Assembly: GCA_002943765.1 (NCBI GenBank)
Contig: PQWQ01000006.1
Location: 1 to 64,000, forward strand
Reading direction: 5' to 3'
Length of the DNA stretch: 64,000 nt
DNA from: Psoroptes ovis
Taxonomy: Eukaryota; Arthropoda; Arachnida; Sarcoptiformes; Psoroptidae
Each line of letters begins with the position of its first letter. Positions within the stretch are counted from its first letter, which is position 1. The notes beneath the pieces were generated by a model, which saw only the letters and a list, made by a program, of their open reading frames with translations, had not been told where the DNA came from and did no database searches. The position numbers and the translations under genes are program-made. This document shows, piece by piece, positions 47,346 through 59,986 of this stretch.

Positions 47346-49560
47346 ATTTAAATTTTTGCTGTCAAATAGTACCTTCAAATTGACGTGAAGTTGAAATTGG
47401 CGTGCAAACGGCAATCATGGCGATGAATACAATCCATGAGTGTTTCTAGCATGAATTTTGTTTTTGTGATTTATACTCTCATTTTTTTCATGATTTGTTC
47501 CAGTTGCTATATTTTGTTGTCGAGAAAAAAATGTAACATTTAATAAATACGAAACATCGTTGAGCGGGAAATTTGATCTGATATGATCGTTTAGATTAAT
47601 TTAATTCAATTTTGTGACAATTAATCAGTCATGTTAATCAGCTGATAATCATCGCCATATTATTTCAATAATCTACTTAATCTATTTGTTAACAAATAAA
47701 ATTCAACCGCTCAGATCTAGCCAATCAGCAAAAAATGTAAAACGATTTATGACTTTAATGATATTTTTATTATTCATTTATTACCTTGTCATTTAAATTA
47801 TCATCAATAATAGTATTTATCTCATGCCAAAAAAGTATTATGGTGCCATTAAAGTATTAAATTTTACCACCTTTATCATCATCATCATTCATTTGATTTC
47901 CTGGAATTTTCAATTGACAATTTTGTTCATGTTTCACATCAAAATAGATTTTAATCATTCCATATAATTGTCACTGATTTGAATATGTTCAACAAATAAT
48001 TAAGCGTCTAAAATTAAATTTTCTATCAAATCAATTGATGAGAGATATGAATTGTATAACCTTGATTCAATTACATTTTTTCCGAAATCATCGGTAAAAT
48101 ATTAGGTTTAAGCCGGCATTTTTTTTCAAATTTGAAATTGGAAACAAAAAGTACAAATGTGAAATCTAATACAACATTTAACCTCGTGTTCATTTTTTTG
48201 TTTTTTTCATTAAATCGTTTTCTGGTAAGTGAATGTCAATCATAAATAAATCTATGCGTTTACTAATCAATTTCAAAATTTTTCGCCGTTTTTTGCATGT
48301 TTGATCATCGCCATATAACCTTGTCCGATTTTGATAATAATTGATGAAATTTGATTTTTTTTTTTTTTTTTTGCAAAATGAAAATTCCAAGAAATGATTA
48401 AATTTATCAGAAATTATTGATTTTGAAAATTCAAATTCAATATTATTGGTTCTTAATGTTTATATATTTTGATTATAAAATTGAAAATCATCAAAAATAA
48501 AGCTAAGAATTTTAGTATAACTCTTAGATATATCAAGGATAAATAACGGAACTGGTATTATTTCGTTGTTTCAAGTGTGCTAATACGCTTGTCAATTTTC
48601 AAAAACGCATTTGGAAAAAAAAACAAATACATGATTGCAATGTGGAAGAAACATGGAATAAGAGAAAGCTTCACTGTATTTTAATATTTCACTAATATTA
48701 TCCTTGGCAAAAAAAAAATACTTCTAATCTTTCATCGCTAGACTGTTTTTCAATCATTAGTACATGTAAGAATATTAATAATAATGATGACCACCACTAT
48801 TTTCAATATATTGCCTATTCGTGATTGATTATTCATTCAATTTTTATTTTCAAATTTCATATTCAACACGAAAACATGTGAATCTAAGTGTTTAATAGTC
48901 ATCAATGAAAAAATTTGTGAATTTATTTTGTTATTTTGAAATTTTTGAATTTTCAACATTTTTTCAATCGTCTACAAAATGAATTTAGGCCTCAAAAATT
49001 TGTTTTCTTAGAAGTTTTAATTCATACAAATTAGTTAAATTGTTTCAATTTAAAAAATTTGACGGCCACTTCTTATCAATTTCAGATTTGAATTTCTGTC
49101 AAAATTTCAAATTCAAATATAATATATTTCGATCAACGATCTCAAGTAATGCTCAACATTGATAATGTTAATGTGTGTTTTTTCTTTCCAAGATGATTTG
49201 AATCATATCAACAAAGATGCATTCAAATTGATTGATTTAAATTGATAAGATATCTTTATTAAAATTAATTTTGATCATAATCAAATTTTGTTATCACAAA
49301 GATGATTGATCAACAAAATTTGTGTGTTTGTGTCACCATTTGCGATTGATTATCATACAAAGACCTTTGAATATATTTCTGACCAGAAAACTAGAAAAAC
49401 AAAAATTCCCCTGTTAGTAATTTTCATTCAAAATAAACATCGATCGCTATTTTGTCACAAATAAGATACGTATAAAAATTGAAGAAAAATTTTGATGAAA
49501 AATAGAGTGAATTGAAATCAAATAATATCAGTGAAAAATTGTTGAATAATTTACCTATCA
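47346..49560. other. Intergenic region upstream of the SLC35D-type transporter
   Basis: AT-rich with no supported gene. Three copies of ATGGCGATG, on either strand, lie at 47417-47425, 47650-47658 and 48306-48314. A T run lies at 48356-48372. Confidence 0.55.
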
Positions 49561-52500
49561 ATGTCTCTTATTATTCATCAAAATTCTACACCAACACATG
49601 AAAATGATACGGAATCGATTGAAAACGATACAAATTCATTGAATGATCAACAACAACAACAAATCACAAACAAATTATCGTTGATAAAGAATCTAAGTGA
49701 TCCAAATCAGCAGCAACAACAAATGAAGACAAATTTTGCCAACAAAAATCACAATAATAATAACAATGATTATTGTGATGACATCATGACAAATCCTATT
49801 TCAGATCAACAATGTTCTAATGATAATAATAATAATAATATCGATTTTAATGATAAAAATTCAAATTATAAAAATAATTATACATATTTACAGAATATAA
49901 TTCTCGATATGAGCAATAAAAATATGATATTCAATGGACAACAATCAAAACATTTATTAAATCATCATATATCACCAGCATATGTTAATCTTACACAAAC
50001 AGATGATGATGATAATATTATTGATAAAAATAATAACGATGATGATGATGATGATGATGTTGAAGCTAAAAATTTAACTATTAATGGTGATGATGATGAC
50101 CAAAATATTGATGATGACGATGATGATGATTTAGCATCAAAATCATCATCATATTTAAAAAATATTGAACCAATAAATTCGAACAAAATAAAAATTGTTC
50201 GAACACGTTCAAAACAATCAAAATTTCGAATTTCATACATTTTATTATTGTTCAAATCATGTTTTTGTCGTGGGCCAATGATGATGCGAATATTTTCGGC
50301 TTTATTTTTTGCCATTTCATCATTTTTATTGGTTGTGATTAATAAAATAATTTTAACAACTTATCAGTAAGTTTCGAAAAAAAATTTATTAAAAAATTTA
50401 AATTAAATTAATCATAATTTTCTGTCAATAATAGTTTTCCATCGGTCATGATTGTTGGTTTAGGACAAGTTTTTGCAACAATAATTGTTTTAAATATTTT
50501 ACGTCATCTCAAAGTAGTCAAATTTCCATATTATTCACATGAAGTTAATGCAAAAATATCACCATTACCGATATTTTTTTTCGGCAATCTAGTCGCCGGT
50601 CTTGGTTCGACAAAACGTTTAAATCTTCCAATGTTGACCGTATTGAGAAGATTCACAATTCTAATGACAATGATTGGAGAATACTATATCTTAGGGTATT
50701 TATCATTAAAAATTAAGCCTAAAAATTGACTGATCTGATTTTTTGTTTCATTTTTTCTATTTGTGCAGTGTTAAACAATCGACGACTATCAAAATGACTG
50801 TATTTATGATGATTGGTGGTGCCATAATTGCTGCAAGGTAAATTGTTGGGAAAAATGCTTCGACATGTCTTCAAAAGATAGCGCCCTTTCTATTGATTTG
50901 GATAGAATAAATGTCTTAATTTAAATTTCTGATTTTTTCCTTTGATTAGTAATGATCTTGCATTCGATATGATGGGGTATTTTTTCGTATTACTTAACGA
51001 TGTATTTTCTACATTCAATGGAATTTATATGAAAAAGAAGCTTGATTCAAGAGTGAGTACGATTTTGTTTTAGCATTATCATTGCAATCTATTATTTTGA
51101 AAATATAGCATCGATTATTGAATATTTTTTTTTCAATAACATTAATTATAATTTATTGTTTTTCGATCGTATTTGAGCTAATATGATCGAAATAATGTGA
51201 TCAATTATCAATGATTGCATATTTCATCGATATTTTGGGCATTCGTATACTCATGTGTCATTATAATTATGATTATGAGAATTTCTATAACATTTTTTCT
51301 TGACAATGTTTCACTGCGAAGCAAATGAATATCGAATGATATCATATTTCACTGGTCATTCATATATGATAATATTGACATTGATAATAATAATTATTAT
51401 AATAATATATGATGATTGATTGTTATCTTATTTCATTCATGATATTTAAATATGATTTATTTGTTTGAATAATTTTATTAATTCATATTATTTTCCTTCC
51501 GATTTTTTCACTGAATTTTTTCTTTAGGATCTAGGCAAATATGGTATACTTTATTATAATGCTCTATTCATATCGATACCATTATTATTATTATCATTTT
51601 GTGTTGATGATTGGCATTTATGTTTTATACAATTTGAACATTGGCAATCACCATTATTTGTATTATCATTTTTAATGTCGAGCATAATGGGATTCATATT
51701 AATGTATTCGACAGCACTTTGTACACAATATAATTCAGCATTAACAACAACAATTGTTGGATGTTTAAAGGTTTGTTTTTTTAAATTTGTATTTTTTCTG
51801 TGAGAAAAATATTTTTCATCTATTGATTAATTGACTATTTGATGTATGAACACATATACATTTCAATTTTAAATACAGATGTGAGAGGTAAAGCAACATC
51901 AAGAAAAGTGAAAATTCAAAGTAAATTTTATCCATTTCCGGATTCAATTCACGTTTTCAAACATACAAAATATTTCAATATGAATATATTAGTTGCGTGT
52001 GTAAGTGTATGTGTGTGTGTGAGGTCTTTCAAAGGGATTCAAGTATAGTTTTTAATACGTTTATACATGAGAATCATTATTATTATCATTATTCAGTCAA
52101 AAATAAATGAATGATTTCAGTATTTTTTGTTGTTTTCGACAATAAAACAAAACGACGAGAAAAAAAATAAGAAAATTCACTTTTTTTAATGATTTGATTT
52201 ATTTATTTGTATATTTGCTCAATGAAAAAAATGAATACAAAACACAAAACAAAAGAAATCGAACAAACAAATACAATTCAAATGTGTGTGTGTTTGTATG
52301 TTTTTGAATTAAAATTGATTGTTTCAAGCAATAGAACAAGTAAGCAAGCGAATGTCAAACATTTTAGAAACTTTCATTTGAAATAATATGTTCAAGTTTT
52401 ATTTCATTTCAATTTTTATATAATCATTATTATTTATTTATTATTTTCATTTAGATTTTCTTTTTTATGTCATATTGATATATGTATTGTTTATATAAAC

Positions 52501-52846
52501 GAATGTATATTTTTACAAAAATTTAATTCAATTCATTTTACTCATATTTTTTTTGCCTAAAAACCACACTCTCATATAGAATATTTTGGTGACATTCATT
52601 GGAATGTATATCGGTGGTGATTACATATTTTCGATTGTAAATTTTATTGGTCTTAACATATCGATGATTGGCAGTCTTATATATTCATATGTGATATTTG
52701 TACATAAATCTCATCATACATCAAATTCATCTTCATCATCATCAACAACATCGACAACATTGGCCACAACAGCAACATTATCCTCATCACAAGATAAACA
52801 AATGAATAGCAAATCTATGAACAATCAAAAATCAAATGATAAATAA
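49561..52846 (+). CDS. Nucleotide-sugar transporter, SLC35D type
   Basis: Six exons (49561-50366, 50435-50695, 50769-50837, 50950-51052, 51528-51770, 52580-52846) give 582 aa. Hydrophobic segments from about residue 240 onward fit the ten-helix drug/metabolite transporter fold. SLC35D-like landmarks include NKIILTTYHFPS, VGLGQ, GSTKRLNLPM, LRRFTILMTM, NDLAFDMMGYFFVLLND and LCTQYNSALTTTIVGCLKN. The family moves UDP-sugars (UDP-GlcA, UDP-GlcNAc, UDP-GalNAc) into the Golgi or ER in exchange for UMP. About 235 Asn/Asp/Gln-rich residues precede the first membrane helix, so the protein is far longer than the usual 320-360. The tail is Ser/Thr-rich. Introns 4 and 5 (475 and 809 bp) are long for this locus. 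Exact substrate cannot be told. Confidence 0.92.
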
Positions 52847-54634
52847 TTGAAATTTATTGATGTTTCTATTCTATTTTGTTTGTTTTTGTATTGTCAAACA
52901 TTTAAAAAACAAAATGATTACAGCGAACACATACATGTTAAACGACAAAATTTTATAGATTTTACGATAATAATAATAATGATTATGATTTAAATTGATG
53001 GTGATAGATATATAGTTGCTATTAAATTCAGGATTTCAAATACTAAAAAAACTTTTCAGATTTTAAACAATTAAATTTATAAATTTTTTCCATTTTCACA
53101 ATACAAAATTAAAATTGATTTAATAGAAATGAAACAGAAAACAAACTATGATTGAGAAAAAAATCCACATGAAACAAAGAAATTGAATTGAAATCATTGA
53201 AATTTCACAATATGGACATCAATTATTTTCCCATTCTTTTCAAAATATTTTCTAACTTGTCAATTTAATTTTTTTTTAAACACATGTTATTTGTCTGTAT
53301 TTGTTTCTTGCTTTTGTTGTCGTTCATAACCCCACACGCCATATACGATTTGTTAATCGATAAAGCCAAAAATTTGGAATCTGGAATTTTTCAATATTTT
53401 CTTATTATTCCTTGGACATTTGCTTATTTTTCTATTTTGTCCATTTGCTCATATGAAATACAATGATAATTATTTTTGTATTTTTTCAATCATTAATTAA
53501 TTAATAATAATTGAATAGGTCATTTTTTATAATTAGAAAATTTTTGTTTATTAAAAAAATTAAATAATTGAAATGATTAATTTTGAAAATATGAAAAATA
53601 TTCTTGCATAAAATATTCTTGCTTTTTTGAAAATGTTGGATGAATTTGAATCATTGATTTCAATAGTGACTCATGTTATAAGTCTCATCAGTCAAAAATC
53701 AATGGTAATTTTCGAAAAAATTTTGAACTTTTCCAAAAAATTAATTCAAAAGTCAAAATAGCGCCACTGACGACGTGTCAGTAAAACACTCAAATGTGTT
53801 TCATTGGCATTGTTTGATGAGGTTTATTTATAAACATTTGGCCATCATCGATAACTTTTTTAGTGTTTTTCCAATATTAATTTTGTATTCAATAAATATT
53901 TAATTATATATGAATCAAAAAGTAGTGAATTCAAATAAAAATAAATAAATAAATCTTCGATGAATTTTTATTTTTATCCAGTGATAAAAATAATAATATC
54001 ATCAATGTGAATTCAAATCAAATCAACATTCAACATTCATGGAATAATAAATGGAGAATAATGGAAATTTTTGTCGATTTCCTATGTTTGCCTCGGTCTC
54101 ATCATGTACCAATACTAATCAAGTTGTACCCAAAAAAATCATTTACAAACTTTTTTCTTGTACCAAAAGACCAAGACATAGATTTTTATCATTTTACACA
54201 AACATATACACGCATACAGATGTATTTATTATATACAATGTACATTGTATGATCATGATGATCATAACTGTTTCTTTTTTCATTTTTGATTTCATCTCAT
54301 TTTGTTTCGTTTGTTTGATTTACCGAGAGAAAATGAGAAATAACAAAAAATGAAACGTAAAAATGTATTTTACCATTGAATATGATAAATGGAATGAAAA
54401 TCAAATGCCACCACATTAACCAAAAGCAAATTGCGAGTATTTTCTGCTTTGATTTTTTTTTCATTTCATTCCTTTGAATTTTTATGCATCAGTATGATGA
54501 TTGCACAGTGATGATCACTCAGTGCTTGAAATAATCAAAAATTCATTGGACATTTATCATTGAATACCATGACAATGAAAGAACGGATACAATAAAAAAT
54601 TTTATGAATCCAATACAACTGCCTCTTGATGCAA

Positions 54635-54667
54635 GCAGCAGCAGCAGCAATCCATCCATCCATCCAT
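54635..54667. repeat. (GCA)5 followed by (TCCA)4
   Basis: Two adjoining microsatellites. Confidence 0.85.
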
Positions 54668-54800
54668 TCATCAACAATTTCATCACTGAAAAATTATTAA
54701 GAATCATAGAATTCATAAGCGAGAACACATTGTCGTTCTATTAATTGAACCAAAAACATAAATAAAAAATAAAGAAATGAAAAAAATATGTTTGACTCAT

Positions 54801-54816
54801 GCTGCTGCTGCTGCTG
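54801..54816. repeat. (GCT)5 microsatellite
   Basis: Five GCT units; the reverse complement of the GCA run 150 bp to the left. Confidence 0.85.
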
Positions 54817-55647
54817 TGTGTATGTGACTCACTTTGAAAATGTTTAAATTTGCTTCGTTGATTTTTAAAATTTTTTTCTCATTTTTTATTGCGAATTAAA
54901 CAATATTTACATTTGAATTGATTCACTTGAGATATTCAACTTGCATGAAAGACTTCAATGTGATTTTTGAAAGATGATTTCTTTTCTTTTCCGTTGAATT
55001 TCTCCTCAAAGAAAATAATAATTTTTCCTTAAAAGTTTATCAGAATTCATCATCATGACTTCTCGATTATAATCGAAAACAATATGATCATTATTATTAT
55101 TTATTGTCATTAAATGATTATATGTGGAATGAATTACATCAGTTTTAAAACGAATAAATAAATGAATGAATGTTTGAATGAATTTCTTGAATTGATTCAA
55201 CCAGAAATGGAGAAAAAAAATATGTTTTGACAAAAAAAAATTTTCTCATTCCCCTTCGGTTGTTTTAAGAGTTCCAAGAATTTTTTCATTTCTTTCTTCG
55301 AAAAAACCATATAAACTTTCGTGTTTTATTGAATCAATTCTTAAATGATTTTATCCTCTAAAATTTTCTATGGGAATTTCGTTTTTTTCTGTGAAAAATT
55401 CTTCTCATCATTCTTCTTCAGTCCATGAAGGAGAAGAAGAATAAGCTATAAATCATCAAATTTTTTCTTCTTTTCTGAATCGTATTGAATTCGTAGACGA
55501 ATCATCAATGATGATACATGATCATTGGCCCATTGACAGACCTTATAAAACCATGAAGACCATAGAATCATGAATTGAAATTGAATTGAATCGAAACTTG
55601 TATATAAATTGTCAATGTTTCAAGCAAATGAATGATGCAATAGATAG

Positions 55648-55669
55648 TAAATAAATAAATAAATAAATG
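55648..55669. repeat. (AAAT)n microsatellite
   Basis: Five or more AAAT-type units, running on into degenerate GAAT units. Confidence 0.75.
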
Positions 55670-55982
55670 AATAAATGAATGGATGGAATGGAAAAAAGTC
55701 CAAAATGATTGATGATTTATCAATGAAATGATATTTCAAATAGTGTAAAATTCAATCATTAGACTGATCAAAGAAGAAAAAGAATAATAATCATTTTCAT
55801 GGCTTAGTTTACAAGTTTCATTGTATTTATTTAATTTTCTCCGATTTTTTTCATTTATTTATTTATTTATTTTTTGACGCTTGATATTGATTATCAAGAA
55901 ACATAGAAAGAAAAATAAATAAATAAATTGAAAATCAAATGTCATCTTCGTATTTAAACATGTTTTCATATGTATAAGCGTA

Positions 55983-56000
55983 TGTGTGTGTGTGTGTGTA
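55983..56000. repeat. (TG)n microsatellite
   Basis: Nine TG/GT units. Confidence 0.8.
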
Positions 56001-59000
56001 TATGAAACATTATTTCCATATATTTGATTGATAAATATGTACTGAAATACATGATTTACATTTGAAAAATCTGGTAATAAGTTTTTCTCTGTGCAACGAC
56101 ATTCATAGACATTGAAAAAAAAGTATTGTATTAAGAAATATAAATTGAAATAGAAAAGTCAGAAAAATAAAATTGAAAAATAATATTCTCTTAGATTTAA
56201 TGATTGACTTTTTTTTTCTTTCCTCGATTATAATCATTATTATTATAACTGAAATTAATTATTATTTTTCAATTATGATTTATTAATCAAAAATTGAGTG
56301 AAATGTACATAAAAATCTAGATGTAGAATGTTTCTAGTTTTAGATTGTCGATGTTTTTCAGTCTATTTCAATGAATCACAGATTGTCATTATATATTTAT
56401 CAATTAAAAATGTATTTTTCTTTCATCATTGTTTTTTGCGCATATTTTTTTTCACTGTATTCATTCATTTATTTACACATGAATCGATCATGAATTAAAT
56501 TAGTTGAAAAAAATTAAAGTCGAAGTTACAAGAATAAGATTGTAGGTTAAAGATATATTTTTCTTAATGAAAATATTGAAAAAGAAACACGCAAAACACC
56601 CAAAATCAGAATGAAACTTTATTCTCTTTCCTTTAATCAATTCTTTTCATTTTTTTTTTAATCAACGAAAACTAACCGAGAATCAAATAAAATATTTTTA
56701 TGAAACACGAAATATTAAGACTATGCAACGGGAGTACTACAATTACAATCATCGGTATCATATGTAAATAATAATTATATGAAAGCAGCACACAAATAAT
56801 TAATAACTGCTTGCACCCAAGCATACGAACAAACATGGGCTGAATAATTTGGTTAGTTGTATGAATATGAATATGAATATATCTCGTATTTAATATTTAA
56901 ATGTCAAGATTTAAAATGCAAAAAATTATTTAATTCATGAATTTTGTTTCCTCTAAAATTACTCCTTATCATTTATTCTCATTCTTCTTTCATTCCATAT
57001 TCTCCATTGTTTGCTTCCATAATAATATTAATAACATAATATTATTATCATTATTAAATTCATTCGTTGATAAAATTAAACATGCTTGAGCTCTACTAAT
57101 GGCCTCTTATTTTTTGAACTTTATGAATATTTCATATTTGAAAAAACGTAAAAATACGTCAATTTTTCACTAAAAAACCAATTTCAATAATTTCTCATTT
57201 TTTCATCTAAATAAAACATTGATCAATGTTTATTTGATCAATCACTGTTGTCGTCGTTGCTGTTACTTCGAAATTATTCAAATAAAACTGAAAATAAAAC
57301 AAAAACAATGATCATTTGTGCATAATTAGTTTGACATTAGTTTTTCATTTAGTCAAATATTTATTTATTGAAATTCATTTTTTATTATCTATAAACATAT
57401 CTTGATCTGAATCCATCATCATCATCATATGATGGTGAATTATTATTTATTAATTCCATTTTATTTTAATTTTAGCTTTTTTTCGAAATTAAATTATTGT
57501 TCAAATCAAAATATGAGATTTCTGATAATTATTCTGCTGTTGTCATTCATTTCAACATGAAAATTTAGGGTTATTTCTATGCATATGATATTTTGGATTA
57601 TTCAAAAAGAAAAATCTGATTTCAAATCAAATTCATATTGTGTATGAGTGATTATTTCTCTTTTTTATGATTTGTTATGATACAACCAAACAAACAATCA
57701 CACAACAGGGACACATAGGGAGCCAAATAAAGTGACCTTCATGCGGATGAAAGAATTTACGAAAATATTTTCTTTTAAAAAAAAATTCGTTTCATTCATA
57801 TGAATCCATAATCATACGAGTTTGTAAAGAAAGAATATTCATTGAATTAATCAAATTCATTCATTCATAATCGAAATATTTTTCTTGAAATTATTCTTTT
57901 TTGAATAATTCTTTGAAGAATAATTGTTATTATGAAAATAATTTTAATTTTGATTGTTGTAAGAGAATAAAATAAAATAAAATTCATCTCGAAGAAAATT
58001 ATTTTGATGAAGATGCTTCCTGTTGTTTTCTTTTATTTTGATTTTTTTCTCTGTCTTTGCTTCATTCCATCAAAAAATGGAAATAAAACAAAATATAAAA
58101 CCATTATTTCAATGATGATGATTATTTCAATTCAGAGTAAAGCAAAATGAACAAAATATCAAACTTTTTTTACCATTATTTTCGTATGTAAAATTATTAT
58201 TTTACTCGACCAAAAGAAATGCTTAAGAATTGAATTCAAAATGAAAAAACAACAATGATACAACCTCAGTATAGTACATAAGACACAACCCTGCTGTAAC
58301 ATTTTCCTTATTTTTACTTCAAATTCATTTGAAAATCATTGAACCATTGAATCATTATTATTATTGTTATTTCAACATTCAAATCATTTTGTTTTCCATG
58401 TGAGTTTCTCAGTGAGAATGCGAATGTTTTTTTTTCATTTTTCATTTTCTTCTTTAAAAAACTAAATTTATGAAATTTTAGAAAAAATGAAAAAAAAATT
58501 GATCGAAAATATGTAAAATGAAACATGTATTCATTTGTGTGTACATTGAAAAACTTGAGTTTTTGTGATGACCATGCAAAATGAAATAAAAACAAATTCA
58601 ACATGAATGTATCGATTCACTCACACCAAAACACACACAAATATCTTTGTCTTCTTCGCCGTTTTTTTCCGATGAAAACTTTTATTTAAAAAAAACAGGA
58701 ATCATATGAAATTTCATTCTCTCTTCATTTTCTTTTGAATTTCAAAGAAAATATAAAGTTTTTCATCTTTTTTCCTTTGAATTTTCTTTGTAATTTACTG
58801 AATTTCATCCAAAAAAAATGAATTAAAAAATTTTTTCTTCGTGAATTCTCGAAATCCAAATTCATTGAATTTCAAAATTGAAACAATGAAAGTTCATAGA
58901 AAACAATGAAATTTCATTAACTTTCCATTGTATGTTTGTCAAAGATCCGCAAATGATATCATCGATCAGTTGATACAGAATCTTGAATAAAGAATATGTC

Positions 59001-59915
59001 GGAAAATAATTCATTCATACGCTATGATATCACACTGATTTATATCAGTGGAAGCCTCATTGATAAACATTGTTATCATTATGATCATTATTAATGATTC
59101 AAATCGATTCAAATGTCGATTGAATTTTGAATTATGAATTATTATTTTGTTTGCCAAAATAAAAAAATAACCGCAAATGAATCAATGAATTCATTTCATA
59201 AAATTTCATTCATTTATTCATTTTATTATTTTAAATGTAAATTTTAAAAAAGTTTTCGATCATATATGAATAGCAGTGATAGCGATCAATGGTAGCAAAA
59301 ACGATTGAAATGATCAAAATTGAAACTTTAAAATCTTGTAAAAACTTTGGATATTTCATAATTTCATCATTCATAACCAAATAATGGAAAATAAAGTTTC
59401 AGAAATTGAAAAAAAATGTAATGAAAAATTCAAAAAGTTTTTCATTCATTTCTTATTGTGTTGTTGTTGTGTGTAATGTTTTATTCGTTGTTTTCTCTTC
59501 ATTGAATCACATTGAAATGAAAGCGAATTGCTACAACAACCATAGCAATCTGCTACAATTTTTACATTATGTAAAATAATAAAAAATAATATTTCTCTGA
59601 TGATGAATTAATTTCATTTGATTCATTAATTGTTGTTTGTTTGTTGTTGTAATCAAGAAAATTTTTGAACTGAAACAAAAGCCAAAAAACAAATTGAAAT
59701 GTCAAAAAAATGGCAAATTTTTCTGTTTTTGTGGATGAATAATGAAGTTTTATTATTATTATTATTTTAATTATTTTACAATGTCAAAATAATATTTGAA
59801 TTATGATTTAAAGTAAGAAATGAAATAAGATGAACAAATGAAAAAGTAAAACTAAAAAAAAAGAAGTGAGCAAATACAGCATTGAAAACATCGCTCAAGA
59901 TGTACTTACGCTTAC

Positions 59916-59986
59916 CGTGTGATATGATTATCCAACACAAACGCATATGCCTTAGCACCGTGAGCTGCCTCACTGCCTTTTGACAT
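59916..59986 (-). CDS. Candidate first coding exon of an unidentified gene
   Basis: On the minus strand an ATG at 59986 opens a 23-codon frame (MSKGSEAAHGAKAYAFVLDN...) that runs to a GTAAGC donor at 59915. Base composition is clearly less AT-rich than the 7 kb on its left. The frame also stays open upstream of the ATG for about 17 codons. A stronger donor, GTAAGT, lies 8 bases further, but using it would put an in-frame TAA in the exon. I found no matching acceptor exon further left, so the gene model is incomplete and the product unknown. Confidence 0.3.

Larger units (their letters stand above)
52847..59915. other. Long non-coding AT-rich region
   Basis: About 7 kb with no gene I can support. 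It contains (GCA)5 at 54635-54649, a TCCA repeat at 54651-54667, (GCT)n at 54801-54816, an AAAT repeat at 55648-55669, (TG)n at 55983-56000 and a small hairpin at 59033-59050. A 60-codon frame at 53284-53466 (+) begins with a hydrophobic, signal-like stretch but lacks any recognised motif. Probably intergenic or intronic to a gene extending to the right. Confidence 0.5.

Noticed and set aside
53284..53466. 60-codon frame with a signal-peptide-like start
   Set aside because: Hydrophobic stretches are common by chance in T-rich DNA, and nothing else supports a gene.
59033..59050. Hairpin CACTGAT-TTAT-ATCAGTG considered as a microRNA
   Set aside because: A 7-bp stem is far too short for a microRNA precursor.
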